A stretch of 64,000 bases of DNA, from positions 183,151 through 247,150 of the forward strand of contig NZ_VPFD01000004.1 of NCBI RefSeq assembly GCF_008014745.1, in the 5' to 3' direction. The notes under the pieces were generated by a model. It saw only the letters and a list, made by a program, of their open reading frames with translations, was not told the DNA's origin and did no database searches. Shown here in pieces: positions 9,581 through 19,741 of this stretch. Numbering within the stretch: position 1 is the stretch's first letter; the number at the start of each line of letters is the position of its first letter. Position numbers and translations under genes: made by a program. This DNA comes from Massilia arenae (lineage in GTDB: Bacteria; Pseudomonadota; Gammaproteobacteria; Burkholderiales; Burkholderiaceae_D).

Positions 9581-10533
9581 CCCAGCCCCTGGATTTCAAA
9601 CGTAATGCCGGCATGGCGCTGGACCTGGGCCTGGTCAACAGCGTCAAGGTCAACCGCAATGCGGCCGACCGCCGCGCCGCCAGCCTGGCGAACCGCCGTA
9701 CGGTCAAGAAGGAATACCAGGCCGCCTGGCTGGTGCGTGCGATCGAATGCATCGACCTGACCACCCTCGGCGGTGACGACACCCCGGGCCGCGTCGAGCG
9801 CCTGTGCATGAAGGCGATGCGCCCGCTGCGCGCCGACCTGATGCAAGCCCTGGGCCTCGAGACGCTGACGACCGGCGCGGTCTGCGTGTACCACGAGATG
9901 ATCACCCCGGCCGTCAAGGTGCTGAACGGCCGCCTGCCGATCGCCGCCGTGTCGACCGCGTTCCCGGCCGGCCTGTCGAGCATGGAAACCAAGGTGCGCG
10001 AGATCGAATTGTCGGTGGCCGCCGGCGCGACCGAGATCGACATCGTCATCACCCGCCAGCATGTGTTGACCGGTAACTGGCAAGCGCTGTACGACGAGAT
10101 GGTGGCCTACCGCCAGGCTTGCGGCGAAGCGCACGTCAAGGCGATTCTCGCCACCGGCGACCTGGTGACCCTGGAAAACGTGGCCAAGGCATCAATGGTC
10201 TGCATGATGGCAGGCGCGGACTTCATCAAGACCTCGACCGGCAAGGAAGGCGTCAACGCCACCATCCCGGTGTCGCTGGTGATGGTGCGCGCGATTCGCG
10301 ACTATTACGAATTGACCGGCTTCCAGGTCGGCTACAAGCCGGCCGGCGGCGTCTCGAGCGCCAAGTCGGCGCTGCAATACCTGACCGTGATGAAGGAAGA
10401 ACTGGGCAACGACTGGCTGCAGCCGCACCTGTTCCGCATCGGCGCTTCCAGCCTGCTGACCGACATCGAGCGCCAGCTGGAGCACTACGTGACCGGCAAC
10501 TACTCGGCCGCTCATCGCCACGCGCAACCTTAA
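9577..10533 (+). CDS. deoC: Deoxyribose-phosphate aldolase DeoC (long form)
   Basis: Cleaves 2-deoxyribose 5-phosphate to glyceraldehyde 3-phosphate and acetaldehyde. The 318-residue length is that of the long DeoC type (short forms are about 220-260). The expected active-site residues are present: Asp155 in TEIDIVITR, the Schiff-base Lys218 in DFIKTSTGKEG and Lys254 in GYKPAGGVSS. The ATG overlaps the deoB stop. The acetaldehyde produced is a likely substrate of the dehydrogenase encoded 15 bases downstream. Confidence 0.96.
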   Translation: MTQPLDFKRNAGMALDLGLVNSVKVNRNAADRRAASLANRRTVKKEYQAAWLVRAIECIDLTTLGGDDTPGRVERLCMKAMRPLRADLMQALGLETLTTGAVCVYHEMITPAVKVLNGRLPIAAVSTAFPAGLSSMETKVREIELSVAAGATEIDIVITRQHVLTGNWQALYDEMVAYRQACGEAHVKAILATGDLVTLENVAKASMVCMMAGADFIKTSTGKEGVNATIPVSLVMVRAIRDYYELTGFQVGYKPAGGVSSAKSALQYLTVMKEELGNDWLQPHLFRIGASSLLTDIERQLEHYVTGNYSAAHRHAQP

Positions 10534-10547
10534 TTTCGGACTTCGTC

Positions 10548-12926
10548 ATGCCAACAATCAAAGAGATTCTTAACACCATGGATTACGGTCCTGCACCAGA
10601 GAGTACCAAGGAAGCGCTCGCGTGGCTGGACCAGCATGGTCGCCGTTTCGGGCTGTTCATCGACAACGCATGGTCGGACGCCGCCGAGACCTTCGCCACC
10701 AATAATCCTGCCGACGGCAGCGAACTGGCACAGGTCACGCAGGCGAGCAACGACGACGTCGAACGCGCCGTCGCCGCCGCACGCCGCGCCCAGCCGGGCT
10801 GGGTTGCACTCGGCGGCCATGGCCGCGCAAAAATCATGTACGCGCTGTCGCGCCTGCTGCAGAAGCATGCGCGCCTGTTCGCGGTGCTCGAAACGCTGGA
10901 TAACGGCAAGACCATCCGCGAAACCCGTGATGCCGACCTGCCGCTGGCCGCGCGTCACTTCTATCATCACGCCGGCTGGGCGCAATTGCAGTCGGAAGAA
11001 TTCGCCGACTACCGCGCCGTGGGCGTGGTGGGCCAGATCGTGCCGTGGAACTTCCCGCTGCTGATGCTGGCATGGAAGATCGCACCGGCGCTGGCCGCCG
11101 GTAACACCGTCGTGTTCAAGCCGGCCGAGTACACGCCGCTGACCGCGCTGCTGTTCGCCGAGATCTGCCAGCGCGCCGGCGTGCCGGCCGGTGTCGTCAA
11201 CATCGTGACCGGCGACGGCCGCGTGGGCGAAGCCATCGTGAATCACCCCGGCATCGACAAGATCGCCTTCACCGGCTCGACCGAAGTCGGTCGCCTGATC
11301 CGCAAGGCCACTGCCGGTAGCGGCAAGAAGCTGTCGCTGGAACTGGGCGGCAAGTCGCCGTTCATCGTGTTCGACGATGCCGACCTGGATGCGGCGGTCG
11401 AAGGCCTGGTCGATTCGATCTGGTTCAACCAGGGCCAGGTCTGCTGCGCCGGTTCGCGCCTGCTGGTGCAGGAATCGGTCTATGAGCGCTTCATCGGTAA
11501 AGTGAAGGCGCGCATGCAGAACCTGCGCGTCGGCTCGCCGCTGGATAAATCGAACGATATCGGCGCGCTGGTCGATCCGGTGCAGCAGCAACGCATCCAC
11601 GGTCTCGTGGAATCGGCGCGCGCCGAGGGTTGCGAAGTGTGGCAGCCGAATGTGGAACTGGCAGCGACCGGTTCGTGGTACCTGCCGACCCTGATCACGG
11701 GTGCTTCGACCTCGGCCGCCGTGGCCCAGGCCGAAATCTTTGGCCCAGTCTTGGTGGCGATGAGCTTCCGCACCCCGGCCGAAGCCGTTCAACTGGCGAA
11801 CAACACCGTGTACGGCCTGGCCGCCTGCGTGTGGAGCGAGTCGATCAGCCTGGCGCTGGACGTGGTCCCGCAGATCAAGGCCGGCGTGGTGTGGATCAAC
11901 ACCGCGAACCAGTTCGATGCCGCTTGCGGCTTCGGCGGCTACAAGGAATCGGGTTATGGCCGCGAAGGCGGCAAAGAGGGCATGTACGAGTACCTGACGC
12001 CGCTGGCAGAAGATGCGCGTCCATCGGCGCCGGTCGTGGCCGACAAGGCCAAGGCCAAGCCGGCGCAGGAAGACAGCCCGTTCGCGGTCGACCGCACCGC
12101 CAAGCTGTACATCGGCGGCAAGCAGGCCCGCCCTGATGGCGCCTACAGCCGCGCCATCAACGGCGCCAATGGCGACTTCCTGGCCGATATCGGCGAAGGC
12201 AGCCGCAAGGACATCCGCAACGCCGTGGAAGCGGCGCACAAGGCCGCCGGCTGGACCAAGGCGACCGCGCACAACCGCGCGCAGGTGCTGTACTACATCG
12301 CCGAGAACCTGGCGATCCGCGCCGACGAATTCGCCCAGCGCATCGCGCAGCAGACCGGTTCGAAGGATGCGGCGCGTGAAGTGGAAGCCTCGATCGAGCG
12401 CCTGTTCTACTGGGCGGCGTGGGCCGACAAGTACGACGGCGCGGCGCACCAGCCGCCGATGCACGGCATCACTGTGGCGCTGAATGAAGCGGTCGGCGTG
12501 ATCGGCATCGTGTGCCCGAACGAGAACCCGCTGCTGGGCTTCATCTCGCTGGTGGCGCCGGCGCTGGCGCTGGGCAACCGCGTGGTGGCGGTGCCGTCGG
12601 AACAGCATCCGCTGTCGGCGATCGACCTGTACCAGGTGCTGGATACGTCCGACCTGCCGGGCGGCGCGCTCAACATCGTCACCGGTTCGGCCGACGAGCT
12701 GGCGCGTACGCTGGCGACGCATGGCGATATCGATGCGGTGTGGCGGCATGATGGTTCGGCGGAAGGCTGCGCTGAAGTCGAGCGTTTGTCGGCCGAATCG
12801 CTCAAGCGCACCTGGACGGGTGGCGCGAAGGGCCGCGACTGGTTCGATCCGAAGCAGGCCTGCGGCCGCACGGTGCTGCAGCATGCGAGCCAGGTCAAGA
12901 ATGTCTGGATTCCGTACGGCGTGTAA
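10548..12926 (+). CDS. ALDH16-type tandem aldehyde dehydrogenase
   Basis: A 792-residue protein with two aldehyde dehydrogenase domains. Domain 1 (about 30-490) is complete: NAD-site VPWNFPLLMLAWKIAPA at 165, general-base Glu265 in LELGGKS and nucleophile Cys299 in FNQGQVCCAG. Domain 2 (about 525-792) keeps the coenzyme-type region GVIGIVCPNENPLLGFISLV but ends before any catalytic Cys loop, so it is a non-catalytic pseudo-domain. This architecture defines the ALDH16 family, as I recall it. It sits between deoC and deoA, so oxidation of DeoC-derived acetaldehyde is the natural inference. I chose the ATG at 10548, 15 bases after deoC. The frame is open upstream, but only as a shadow of deoC. 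Confidence 0.85.
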   Translation: MPTIKEILNTMDYGPAPESTKEALAWLDQHGRRFGLFIDNAWSDAAETFATNNPADGSELAQVTQASNDDVERAVAAARRAQPGWVALGGHGRAKIMYALSRLLQKHARLFAVLETLDNGKTIRETRDADLPLAARHFYHHAGWAQLQSEEFADYRAVGVVGQIVPWNFPLLMLAWKIAPALAAGNTVVFKPAEYTPLTALLFAEICQRAGVPAGVVNIVTGDGRVGEAIVNHPGIDKIAFTGSTEVGRLIRKATAGSGKKLSLELGGKSPFIVFDDADLDAAVEGLVDSIWFNQGQVCCAGSRLLVQESVYERFIGKVKARMQNLRVGSPLDKSNDIGALVDPVQQQRIHGLVESARAEGCEVWQPNVELAATGSWYLPTLITGASTSAAVAQAEIFGPVLVAMSFRTPAEAVQLANNTVYGLAACVWSESISLALDVVPQIKAGVVWINTANQFDAACGFGGYKESGYGREGGKEGMYEYLTPLAEDARPSAPVVADKAKAKPAQEDSPFAVDRTAKLYIGGKQARPDGAYSRAINGANGDFLADIGEGSRKDIRNAVEAAHKAAGWTKATAHNRAQVLYYIAENLAIRADEFAQRIAQQTGSKDAAREVEASIERLFYWAAWADKYDGAAHQPPMHGITVALNEAVGVIGIVCPNENPLLGFISLVAPALALGNRVVAVPSEQHPLSAIDLYQVLDTSDLPGGALNIVTGSADELARTLATHGDIDAVWRHDGSAEGCAEVERLSAESLKRTWTGGAKGRDWFDPKQACGRTVLQHASQVKNVWIPYGV

Positions 12927-12952
12927 TTAAACAGCCCGGAACCTCAAAACCC

Positions 12953-13032
12953 CGTCATTCCCGCGCAGGCGGGAATCCAAGTCGTTCGCGTTACGCTAGC
13001 TCACTTGGATTCCCGCCTCCGCGGGAATGACG
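12953..13032. repeat. REP-like double inverted repeat, copy 1
   Basis: Two 30-base arms (12953-12982 and 13003-13032) are nearly perfect reverse complements around a 20-base centre. Each arm contains its own dyad of the form TTCCCGC-N4-GCGGGAA. A related copy lies at 33268-33370 and an interrupted half copy at 62551. It sits inside the nucleoside operon between the dehydrogenase gene and deoA, and could form a stable mRNA hairpin there. Confidence 0.85.
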
Positions 13033-13064
13033 TTTTCAAGCTATTAGTGAGAACGGACACAATC

Positions 13065-14383
<1,319 letters not shown>

Positions 14384-14387
<4 letters not shown>

Positions 14388-14800
14388 GCCACACCATGAA
14401 ATACGCGAAACTGATCGATGAAGCACGCGCCGCGCGCGAGCTGGCCTATGCCCCGTACTCGAAATTCAAGGTGGGCGCCGCGCTGGAGTGCAAGGACGGC
14501 CGCATCTTCCGCGGCTGTAATGTGGAGAACGCCGCCTATGGACTGTGCAACTGTGCCGAGCGCACCGCCTTGTTCAGCGCCATCGCCAGCGGCTACCAGC
14601 CGGGCGATTTCGCGGCCCTGGCCGTGATCGGCCAGACCGAGGGGCCGATCGCGCCCTGCGGCGCCTGCCGCCAGGTGATTCTGGAGCTGGGCGGCAACGA
14701 ATTGCCGGTGGTGCTGACTAATCTGAACGGCGATGTATTCGAGACCACCGCGGCGGCGCAGTTGCCGAATGCCTTCGGGGGCCGTGACCTGGGCGTGTAA
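14384..14800 (+). CDS. cdd: Cytidine deaminase Cdd
   Basis: A 138-residue zinc enzyme that deaminates cytidine and deoxycytidine to (deoxy)uridine for the phosphorylases upstream. Substrate and zinc motifs are clear: [20 protein letters not shown], with the catalytic Glu following the first zinc Cys, and [10 protein letters not shown] with the other two zinc Cys. It is the short tetrameric type. The GTG at 14384 overlaps the deoA stop; an alternative ATG lies four codons later at 14396. It is the last gene of the nucleoside operon. Confidence 0.94.
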
Positions 14801-14876
14801 GCAGGCCTTGTGATCCGGGATTCGGGCACCACCATGATGTCATCCTTATATGCTTAACCTGGAATTGGAGGTAGTC

Positions 14877-15203
14877 ATGAAGAAAGTCATCGTGCTGTTG
14901 AGTGGTGTGATCATCGCGGCGAGCGCCGCGGCCCAGGCGGACAAGACCAGTTCGAATACAACCCAGGCTGAACGGACGGGAACTGTCGATCGGCAGATCC
15001 CGGCCAATACCGACCGCGACAAGCGGGAGAACCCGGCCGCGGAAGGGCCGGAAAGCGCGAACATCGTCGACCCTGACTTCCAGGGCAGCAGCAAGCAGGA
15101 GACGACTGCATCCGGCATGGGGCAGCCGAAGAAAGAGGACGAGCGGTCCAAGGACAAGACACGTTCGGACGTGCAGGAAGTTGAAAACAAGACGAAGCAA
15201 TAA
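14877..15203 (+). CDS. Small secreted, highly charged protein of unknown function
   Basis: A 108-residue protein with an N-terminal signal peptide (MKKVIVLLSGVIIAASAAAQA), probably cut after Ala-Gln-Ala. The mature part is very hydrophilic, rich in Lys, Asp, Glu, Thr and Pro, without cysteines or hydrophobic core, so it is likely disordered in the periplasm. I chose the ATG at 14877 because GGAGGT precedes it and the signal peptide begins there. I do not recognise the family. A strong hairpin terminator follows within 11 bases, so it is a one-gene unit. Confidence 0.7.
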   Translation: MKKVIVLLSGVIIAASAAAQADKTSSNTTQAERTGTVDRQIPANTDRDKRENPAAEGPESANIVDPDFQGSSKQETTASGMGQPKKEDERSKDKTRSDVQEVENKTKQ

Positions 15204-15213
15204 GCGTTCGTCT

Positions 15214-15248
15214 GGCGGCCCCGTCTGGATATCGGCGGGGCCGCCTTT
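15214..15248. terminator. Bidirectional terminator hairpin
   Basis: A perfect 10-bp GC stem (GGCGGCCCCG/CGGGGCCGCC, loop of 12) is followed by TTT on the plus strand. It lies between two convergent genes (ends 15203 and 15252), so it probably serves both. Confidence 0.7.
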
Positions 15249-15251
15249 CGA

Positions 15252-15788
15252 TTACCACATCAGATCGTCCGGAATCTTGTAATCCGCGTACGGATCGTCT
15301 TCTTCCACTTCCTGCACCTTCTTCTTGATCTGGACCACGATCGAGGCATCGCGCTGGGCGATCTTCTCGCCGATCACGCGCGGCACCAGTTCGAAGCTGC
15401 CATTCATGTGGACGATCACCAGGCGTCCCGCCACCAGGTGCTCGACGATCTGCGACGTCACGTGGATGCGCTCGATCTTGGTGCCGAAGGTAAAGTTGTA
15501 GGGCACGTCGCCCTTGCCCTTCGACTGTTTATTCTGCTGCACCAGCTGGGCGATCTGCGCCAGGATGGCCTTCTGGGCGGCGTCGGCGTCGCGCTGGGCG
15601 TTCAGCTCGCGCGCCCGCTCCGCGTTCTTGCGCTGCATCTCGAGCGCCGCTTCACGCGACTGGTTAACCTTTTCCACGCCGGTGCGCAACACTTCCTTGT
15701 GTTGCTTGCTCTTGTCCTGGTTGACCTGCCTGACCTTCTTCTTGTCGACCAGGCCGGCTTTTAGTAACTGCTCTTGCAGCGAGACCAT
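15252..15788 (-). CDS. DUF2058-family protein (YaiL-like)
   Basis: A 178-residue protein. Residues 1-30 (MVSLQEQLLKAGLVDKKKVR) and the following long charged helix of about 90 residues, with a run of Arg, Lys and Glu, are typical of DUF2058, a nucleoprotein/polysomal-type family. The C-terminal part has the YNFTFGTKIERIHV and GRLVIVHMNGSFELVP blocks and an acidic tail. I chose the ATG at 15788 because AAGGAAG lies upstream and homology starts there; upstream in-frame codons to 15827 look non-coding. Function is not established. Confidence 0.82.
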   Translation of the reverse strand: MVSLQEQLLKAGLVDKKKVRQVNQDKSKQHKEVLRTGVEKVNQSREAALEMQRKNAERARELNAQRDADAAQKAILAQIAQLVQQNKQSKGKGDVPYNFTFGTKIERIHVTSQIVEHLVAGRLVIVHMNGSFELVPRVIGEKIAQRDASIVVQIKKKVQEVEEDDPYADYKIPDDLMW

Positions 15789-15813
15789 GTTGTGCTTCCT
15801 TGAAATGATGAAT

Positions 15814-15839
15814 GCCGCTCGCGGCAAATAGCGAGCGGC
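15814..15839. other. Perfect 9-bp hairpin without U-tract
   Basis: GCCGCTCGC and GCGAGCGGC with an 8-base loop, just upstream of the DUF2058 start and 45 bases past the stop of the VOC gene, both on the minus strand. No T-run follows. It may be a read-through barrier or mRNA-end stabiliser. Confidence 0.45.
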
Positions 15840-15882
15840 GACCGGTCGCTAGCATAGCAAACTAGCAGTCCATGAGCGAGCA

Positions 15883-16290
15883 TCAGGCCTGCCAGGGATT
15901 ATATGTGCCGACCTGCCACACATGGCCTTCCGGGTCCCGGCACGCAAAGGCCCGGCCACCCTGGGGCACGTCGTCGATCTGCATAATGATGGTCGCGCCG
16001 CTCTCCACCACACGCGAATAGACGTCGTCGGCACTGTCGATGTGGATCCAGATGGTCTGCGTCTGCAGGCCGCCGGACTGCTCTGGCGTTGTCAGCAGTT
16101 GACCGTAAGAATCATCTGCGTGGCTACCGATCATGACCATGCCGTCACCGAGGGTGAGTTCGGCGTGGCTGATCTCTGCATTCTTGCCAGGTATCACCAG
16201 TCGTTTTTCGAAACCTAGATTTTTGCAGAGCCATTCTATGATTGCGGGCGCATCGCGGTAGCGCAGGCAGGGCACAACGGTTGAGCTCAT
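15883..16290 (-). CDS. VOC-superfamily (glyoxalase/PhnB-like) protein
   Basis: A 135-residue protein with paired beta-alpha-beta-beta-beta modules of the vicinal oxygen chelate fold. The N-terminal half has VVPCLRYRDAPAIIEWLCKN, and the C-terminal half ends in RAFACRDPEGHVWQVGTYNP, the usual PhnB/glyoxalase-like closing motif. I chose the ATG at 16290 because AGGAGA precedes it; 28 extra codons upstream are in frame but Arg-rich and unlikely. Substrate unknown; such proteins are often resistance or lyase-like. It is monocistronic. Confidence 0.75.
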   Translation of the reverse strand: MSSTVVPCLRYRDAPAIIEWLCKNLGFEKRLVIPGKNAEISHAELTLGDGMVMIGSHADDSYGQLLTTPEQSGGLQTQTIWIHIDSADDVYSRVVESGATIIMQIDDVPQGGRAFACRDPEGHVWQVGTYNPWQA

Positions 16291-16407
16291 TGCAATCTCC
16301 TGTGAGGTGGCAGACCTCCGATGGTAACGCAGGTGGCGTTGGCGCTTGAAATTTGGATAACTGATCCACAACATAAGGGATAGCCATTCTTCAAACAGGA
16401 GCCCGTT

Positions 16408-17094
16408 ATGAATCCGTCAGACGAAAAAACCTTGCAGGACTTCCTCGGCCAACTCGTCCAGGCCAGGGGCGTCACCAAAGACCCCGATGCCGACGCGCTG
16501 ATCCAGCGTGCCGTGGCCCAGCAGCCGGACGCCGCCTACCTGCTGGTGCAGCGCGCGCTGCTGGTGGAGCAGGCGCTGGGCAATGCCAAGACGCGCATCG
16601 CCGAGCTCGAAAACCAGGGCGGCAAGGGCGGCGGGGGCTTCCTCGACGCCAATCAATGGGGCAACTCCGCGCAAGGCCAGCCTTCGAATCCCGTCCCGGG
16701 CGTCAAGCAGGGGGCGTACCAGCAAAACGGACCGACAGGCTCCGCACCGCATGCCCAGCCGGCGAAAAGTGGCGGCTTCCTGGGCGGCGCCGGCGGCAGC
16801 ATGCTGGGCACGGTGGCGGCCACGGCGGCCGGCGTGGCGGCGGGCAGCTTCCTGTTCCACGGCATCGGCAACCTGCTGGGCAATGACGGGCAGGGCGCTT
16901 CGAACCATCTGCTGGCCGACAATGCGGCCGACGGCGGCGCCGCCGAGGCGGCAGGGGGCGGGGCGCTGGCGGACCAGGCCGGCATTGGGGCGATCGACGA
17001 ACCGGGTGGCGGCGACAGCTTGGCCGACAACAACGACGACAGCCTGGGTGGCTTCTTCGACGGCGACGGCTCGGACGAGGGATTATTCGGCTAA
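16408..17094 (+). CDS. DUF2076-family protein
   Basis: A 228-residue protein. The N-terminal helical region (residues 1-75, ending TRIAELENQGG) matches DUF2076. A low-complexity Gly/Gln/Pro linker follows, then a hydrophobic Gly/Ala-rich segment near 130-155 (GTVAATAAGVAAGSFLFHG) that could insert in a membrane, and an acidic Asp/Gly tail. RBS AGGAG lies 8 bases upstream. The last 4 bases overlap the convergent chromate transporter gene. Function unknown. Confidence 0.78.
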   Translation: MNPSDEKTLQDFLGQLVQARGVTKDPDADALIQRAVAQQPDAAYLLVQRALLVEQALGNAKTRIAELENQGGKGGGGFLDANQWGNSAQGQPSNPVPGVKQGAYQQNGPTGSAPHAQPAKSGGFLGGAGGSMLGTVAATAAGVAAGSFLFHGIGNLLGNDGQGASNHLLADNAADGGAAEAAGGGALADQAGIGAIDEPGGGDSLADNNDDSLGGFFDGDGSDEGLFG

Positions 17095-18293
17095 CCCAGC
17101 ATGACGCCTGCCGCCGCCGACAGGATCACGACGATCCACGACGGCGCTTTCCAGACCGCCAGCAACAGGAAGCCGGCCAGCACGATGCCAGCATCGCATA
17201 CGTCGAACACGGCGCTCGTCCACACAGGGTTGGCCAGCGCGGCGGCCAGGATGCCGACCACGGCAGCGTTCGCACCCATCATCGCGTGACGCGCGGTGGC
17301 ATGACGGCGGAGACGGTCCCAGAACGGTAGCGTCCCGTAGACTAGCAGCAGGCCAGGCAGGAATAGCGCCAGGAGGGCAATCGCGGCGCCAGCGAGCGTG
17401 CTCGCCGTCATGCCGGCCTGAGCGCCGAGGAAAGCGGCAAACGCGAACAGGGGCCCGGGCAGCGCTTGGGCAAGTCCATAGCCGGCCAGGAAAGTCTCGT
17501 TCGGGATCCAGCCGCTGGCGACTGTCTCGGCCTGCAGCAGTGGCAGCACCACGTGGCCGCCGCCAAAGACCAGCGCGCCGGAGCGATAGAAGGCATCGAA
17601 CAGCGCCAGCGGGCGATGTTCCGTCAGGCCGGCCGACAGCGGCAGCCCAATCAGCAGGACGCCGAACAGCACGAGCGCCATCACGCCGGCATGGCGGCCA
17701 ACCAGCATGGACAGCTCCGCATCGGGCTGTGCAACCGGACCCTGGCACAGCCAGTATCCCGCGCCAGCGCCCGCGGTGATGGCGGCCAGTTGCCCGGCCG
17801 GCCCATCGACCAGAACCACGATCGCAATGGCCGCGAGCGCGATCGCGATGCGCCGGCGGTCCGGCGTGAGCGTGCGCGCCATGCCCCATACCGCCTGCGC
17901 CACCACGGTCACCGCCACCAGCTTGAGGCCGTGCACGACGCCCGCCGCAGTCGGTCCTGCAAGCGTTGCGGCGCCCAGCGCGAAAGCGAACATCAGCAGC
18001 GCTGAAGGCAGCGTGAAGCCGATCCATGCCGCGAGGCCGCCGCGCAGCCCGCCGCCGCGCAGGACTCCCAGTGCAAAACCGACCTGGCTCGACGCCGGTC
18101 CGGGCAGGAACTGGCACAGCGCCACCAGGTCGCCATAGCGCGCATCGTCGAGCCACTGGCGGCGCAGGACGAACTCGTTGCGAAAGTAACCTAGATGGGC
18201 GGTCGGACCGCCGAATGATGTCAGGCCGAGTTTCAGGAAGATCCAGAAGATGGGCCACACAGAGGAGGCAGGAGCTGCTGGGTGTGGTGGCAT
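17091..18293 (-). CDS. chrA: Chromate transporter ChrA (two-domain)
   Basis: A 400-residue inner-membrane protein with two homologous halves, each with the CHR signature: FLKLGLTSFGGPTAHLGYFR at about residue 16 and SGALVFGGGHVVLPLLQAE at about 240, each followed by a GLAQALPGPL- or CQFLPGPASS-type loop. About 10-12 membrane segments are visible. ChrA exports chromate by a chemiosmotic mechanism. I chose the ATG at 18293 (MPPHPAAPASSVWPIF) because homology starts there. It overlaps the DUF2076 gene tail to tail by 4 bases and diverges from the carbonic anhydrase gene. Confidence 0.88.
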   Translation of the reverse strand: MPPHPAAPASSVWPIFWIFLKLGLTSFGGPTAHLGYFRNEFVLRRQWLDDARYGDLVALCQFLPGPASSQVGFALGVLRGGGLRGGLAAWIGFTLPSALLMFAFALGAATLAGPTAAGVVHGLKLVAVTVVAQAVWGMARTLTPDRRRIAIALAAIAIVVLVDGPAGQLAAITAGAGAGYWLCQGPVAQPDAELSMLVGRHAGVMALVLFGVLLIGLPLSAGLTEHRPLALFDAFYRSGALVFGGGHVVLPLLQAETVASGWIPNETFLAGYGLAQALPGPLFAFAAFLGAQAGMTASTLAGAAIALLALFLPGLLLVYGTLPFWDRLRRHATARHAMMGANAAVVGILAAALANPVWTSAVFDVCDAGIVLAGFLLLAVWKAPSWIVVILSAAAGVMLG

Positions 18294-18391
18294 GGGCGGA
18301 CCGAGGGCAGGAGCGGCCCAGCATAGCAGCAAACGATGTCGCGCCCATGACGCGGCCGAGGGATTGCCCAAGCCGGCGCAAACTGGATAAG

Positions 18392-18946
18392 ATGGCGGCC
18401 ATCATGCCAATCGCTCCCTACCTCGACGCCCTCCCGCAACTCGCCGACGGCGTCTACCTCCACGCATCGGCCCAGGTCATCGGCAACGTACGCATCGGCG
18501 CCGATTCCTCCATCTGGTGCAACGCCGTGCTGCGCGGCGACGTCAACGACATCGTCATCGGCAGTTGCACCAATATCCAGGACCTGACGATGGGCCACGT
18601 TGCCCACCGCACGCCGCACAAGCCGCAGGGCTCGCCCCTGGTCATCGGCGACTACGTCACGGTCGGCCATTCGGTCATCCTGCACGGCTGCCGCATCGGC
18701 AACGATTGCCTGATCGGCATGGGCAGCATCGTGATGGACGATGTGGTGGTCGAAGATCTGGTGATCCTGGGCGCAGGCAGCCTGGTCCCGTCGGGCAAGC
18801 GCCTGGAAAGCGGATTCCTGTATATGGGCCGGCCGGCCGAGAAGGTGCGTCCGCTGACGGATGCCGAAGAGACTTGGTTGCGCTACTCGGCCGAGCACTA
18901 CGTGCGGGTCAAGAACAACTACCAGAACACGCCGGCGCAGCCCTGA
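18392..18946 (+). CDS. Gamma-class carbonic anhydrase family protein
   Basis: A 184-residue left-handed beta-helix protein of the CaiE/YrdA type. Hexapeptide repeats are evident (VIGNVRIGADSSIWCNAVLR), and the zinc-site histidines fall in TMGHVAHRTPH and TVGHSVILHGCRIG. The C-terminal helix ends the helix cap. Many family members lack measurable carbonic anhydrase activity. Start 18392 (MAAIMPIAP) or the ATG at 18404 is possible; neither has a strong ribosome-binding site. Confidence 0.88.
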   Translation: MAAIMPIAPYLDALPQLADGVYLHASAQVIGNVRIGADSSIWCNAVLRGDVNDIVIGSCTNIQDLTMGHVAHRTPHKPQGSPLVIGDYVTVGHSVILHGCRIGNDCLIGMGSIVMDDVVVEDLVILGAGSLVPSGKRLESGFLYMGRPAEKVRPLTDAEETWLRYSAEHYVRVKNNYQNTPAQP

Positions 18947-18952
18947 GAAGCT

Positions 18953-19741
18953 TTACATCTGCTGGAACAGCGCGCCGTGGTTGCGGCTCACTTCCAGCTC
19001 TTCCGGATAGCCGCGCAGGCTGAGCATCTGGCGTCCGCGCAGGTCGCGTCGCACCTCTGCGATCGCATCCACGCGCACCAGCGTCGAGCGGTGGATGCGC
19101 CAGAACTCGTCCGGGTCCAGCTCTTCTTCCAGTTCCTTGAGCGTCTTGCGGATCAGGTGCTGGGCGGTGGCGGTCTGCACCCGCGTGTACTTGTCGTCCG
19201 ACTGGAAGAACAGCACTTCGCGCGTGCTCACCATGCGCAGGCTGTTGCCTGACTGGGCCTGGATCCAGCGCATATAGGCCGGTTTGGCGGCAGTAGTCCC
19301 GTTCCGTACCAGCAACTGGTCGCCCAGCTGCGCCAGGCGGGCCAGTTGCGCGCCGATGTCCTGCGGCGTGTGCTCCAACCGGCGGCGCAGGCGCGCCACC
19401 GTGGTTTCCAGGCGCGCCAGGGTGACGGGCTTGAGCAGATAATCGATGGCGCCCTGCTCGAAGGCCTCGACCGCGTACTGGTCGTAGGCGGTGGCGAACA
19501 CGATGTGGCAGTGCTCGTACATCTGGCGCGCGGCATCGATGCCACCCATGCCCGGCATGCGGATGTCGAGGAAGGCGATGTCGGGTTTGTGCTCGAGCGC
19601 CAGCGCCACCGCTTCGGCGCCGTTGGCCGCCTCGGCCACGATGCGCAGCTCGGGCCAGGCCTCATGCAGGCGCGCGCGCAACTGGTCGCGCATCGGCGCT
19701 TCGTCATCGGCGATCAGGGCCGTCGGTTGCGGGTGCGCCAT
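18953..19741 (-). CDS. LytTR-family response regulator
   Basis: A 262-residue regulator. The receiver domain (about 8-125) has the acidic pair in ALIADDEAPMRDQL, the phosphoacceptor Asp in KPDIAFLDIRMPGMGG, Thr/Ala in FATAYDQYAVEAF and Lys in YLLKPV. The C-terminal LytTR DNA-binding domain (about 155-260) includes VLFFQSDDKYTRVQT and FWRIHRSTLVRVDAI. Its ATG shares one base with the stop of the sensor kinase gene (TGATG), so it is translationally coupled. Target genes are not evident. Confidence 0.93.
   Translation of the reverse strand: MAHPQPTALIADDEAPMRDQLRARLHEAWPELRIVAEAANGAEAVALALEHKPDIAFLDIRMPGMGGIDAARQMYEHCHIVFATAYDQYAVEAFEQGAIDYLLKPVTLARLETTVARLRRRLEHTPQDIGAQLARLAQLGDQLLVRNGTTAAKPAYMRWIQAQSGNSLRMVSTREVLFFQSDDKYTRVQTATAQHLIRKTLKELEEELDPDEFWRIHRSTLVRVDAIAEVRRDLRGRQMLSLRGYPEELEVSRNHGALFQQM

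Noticed and set aside
10119..10547. Upstream extension of the ALDH16 frame
   Set aside because: It is a shadow within deoC, rich in Arg and Gly; the ATG at 10548 begins the recognisable protein.
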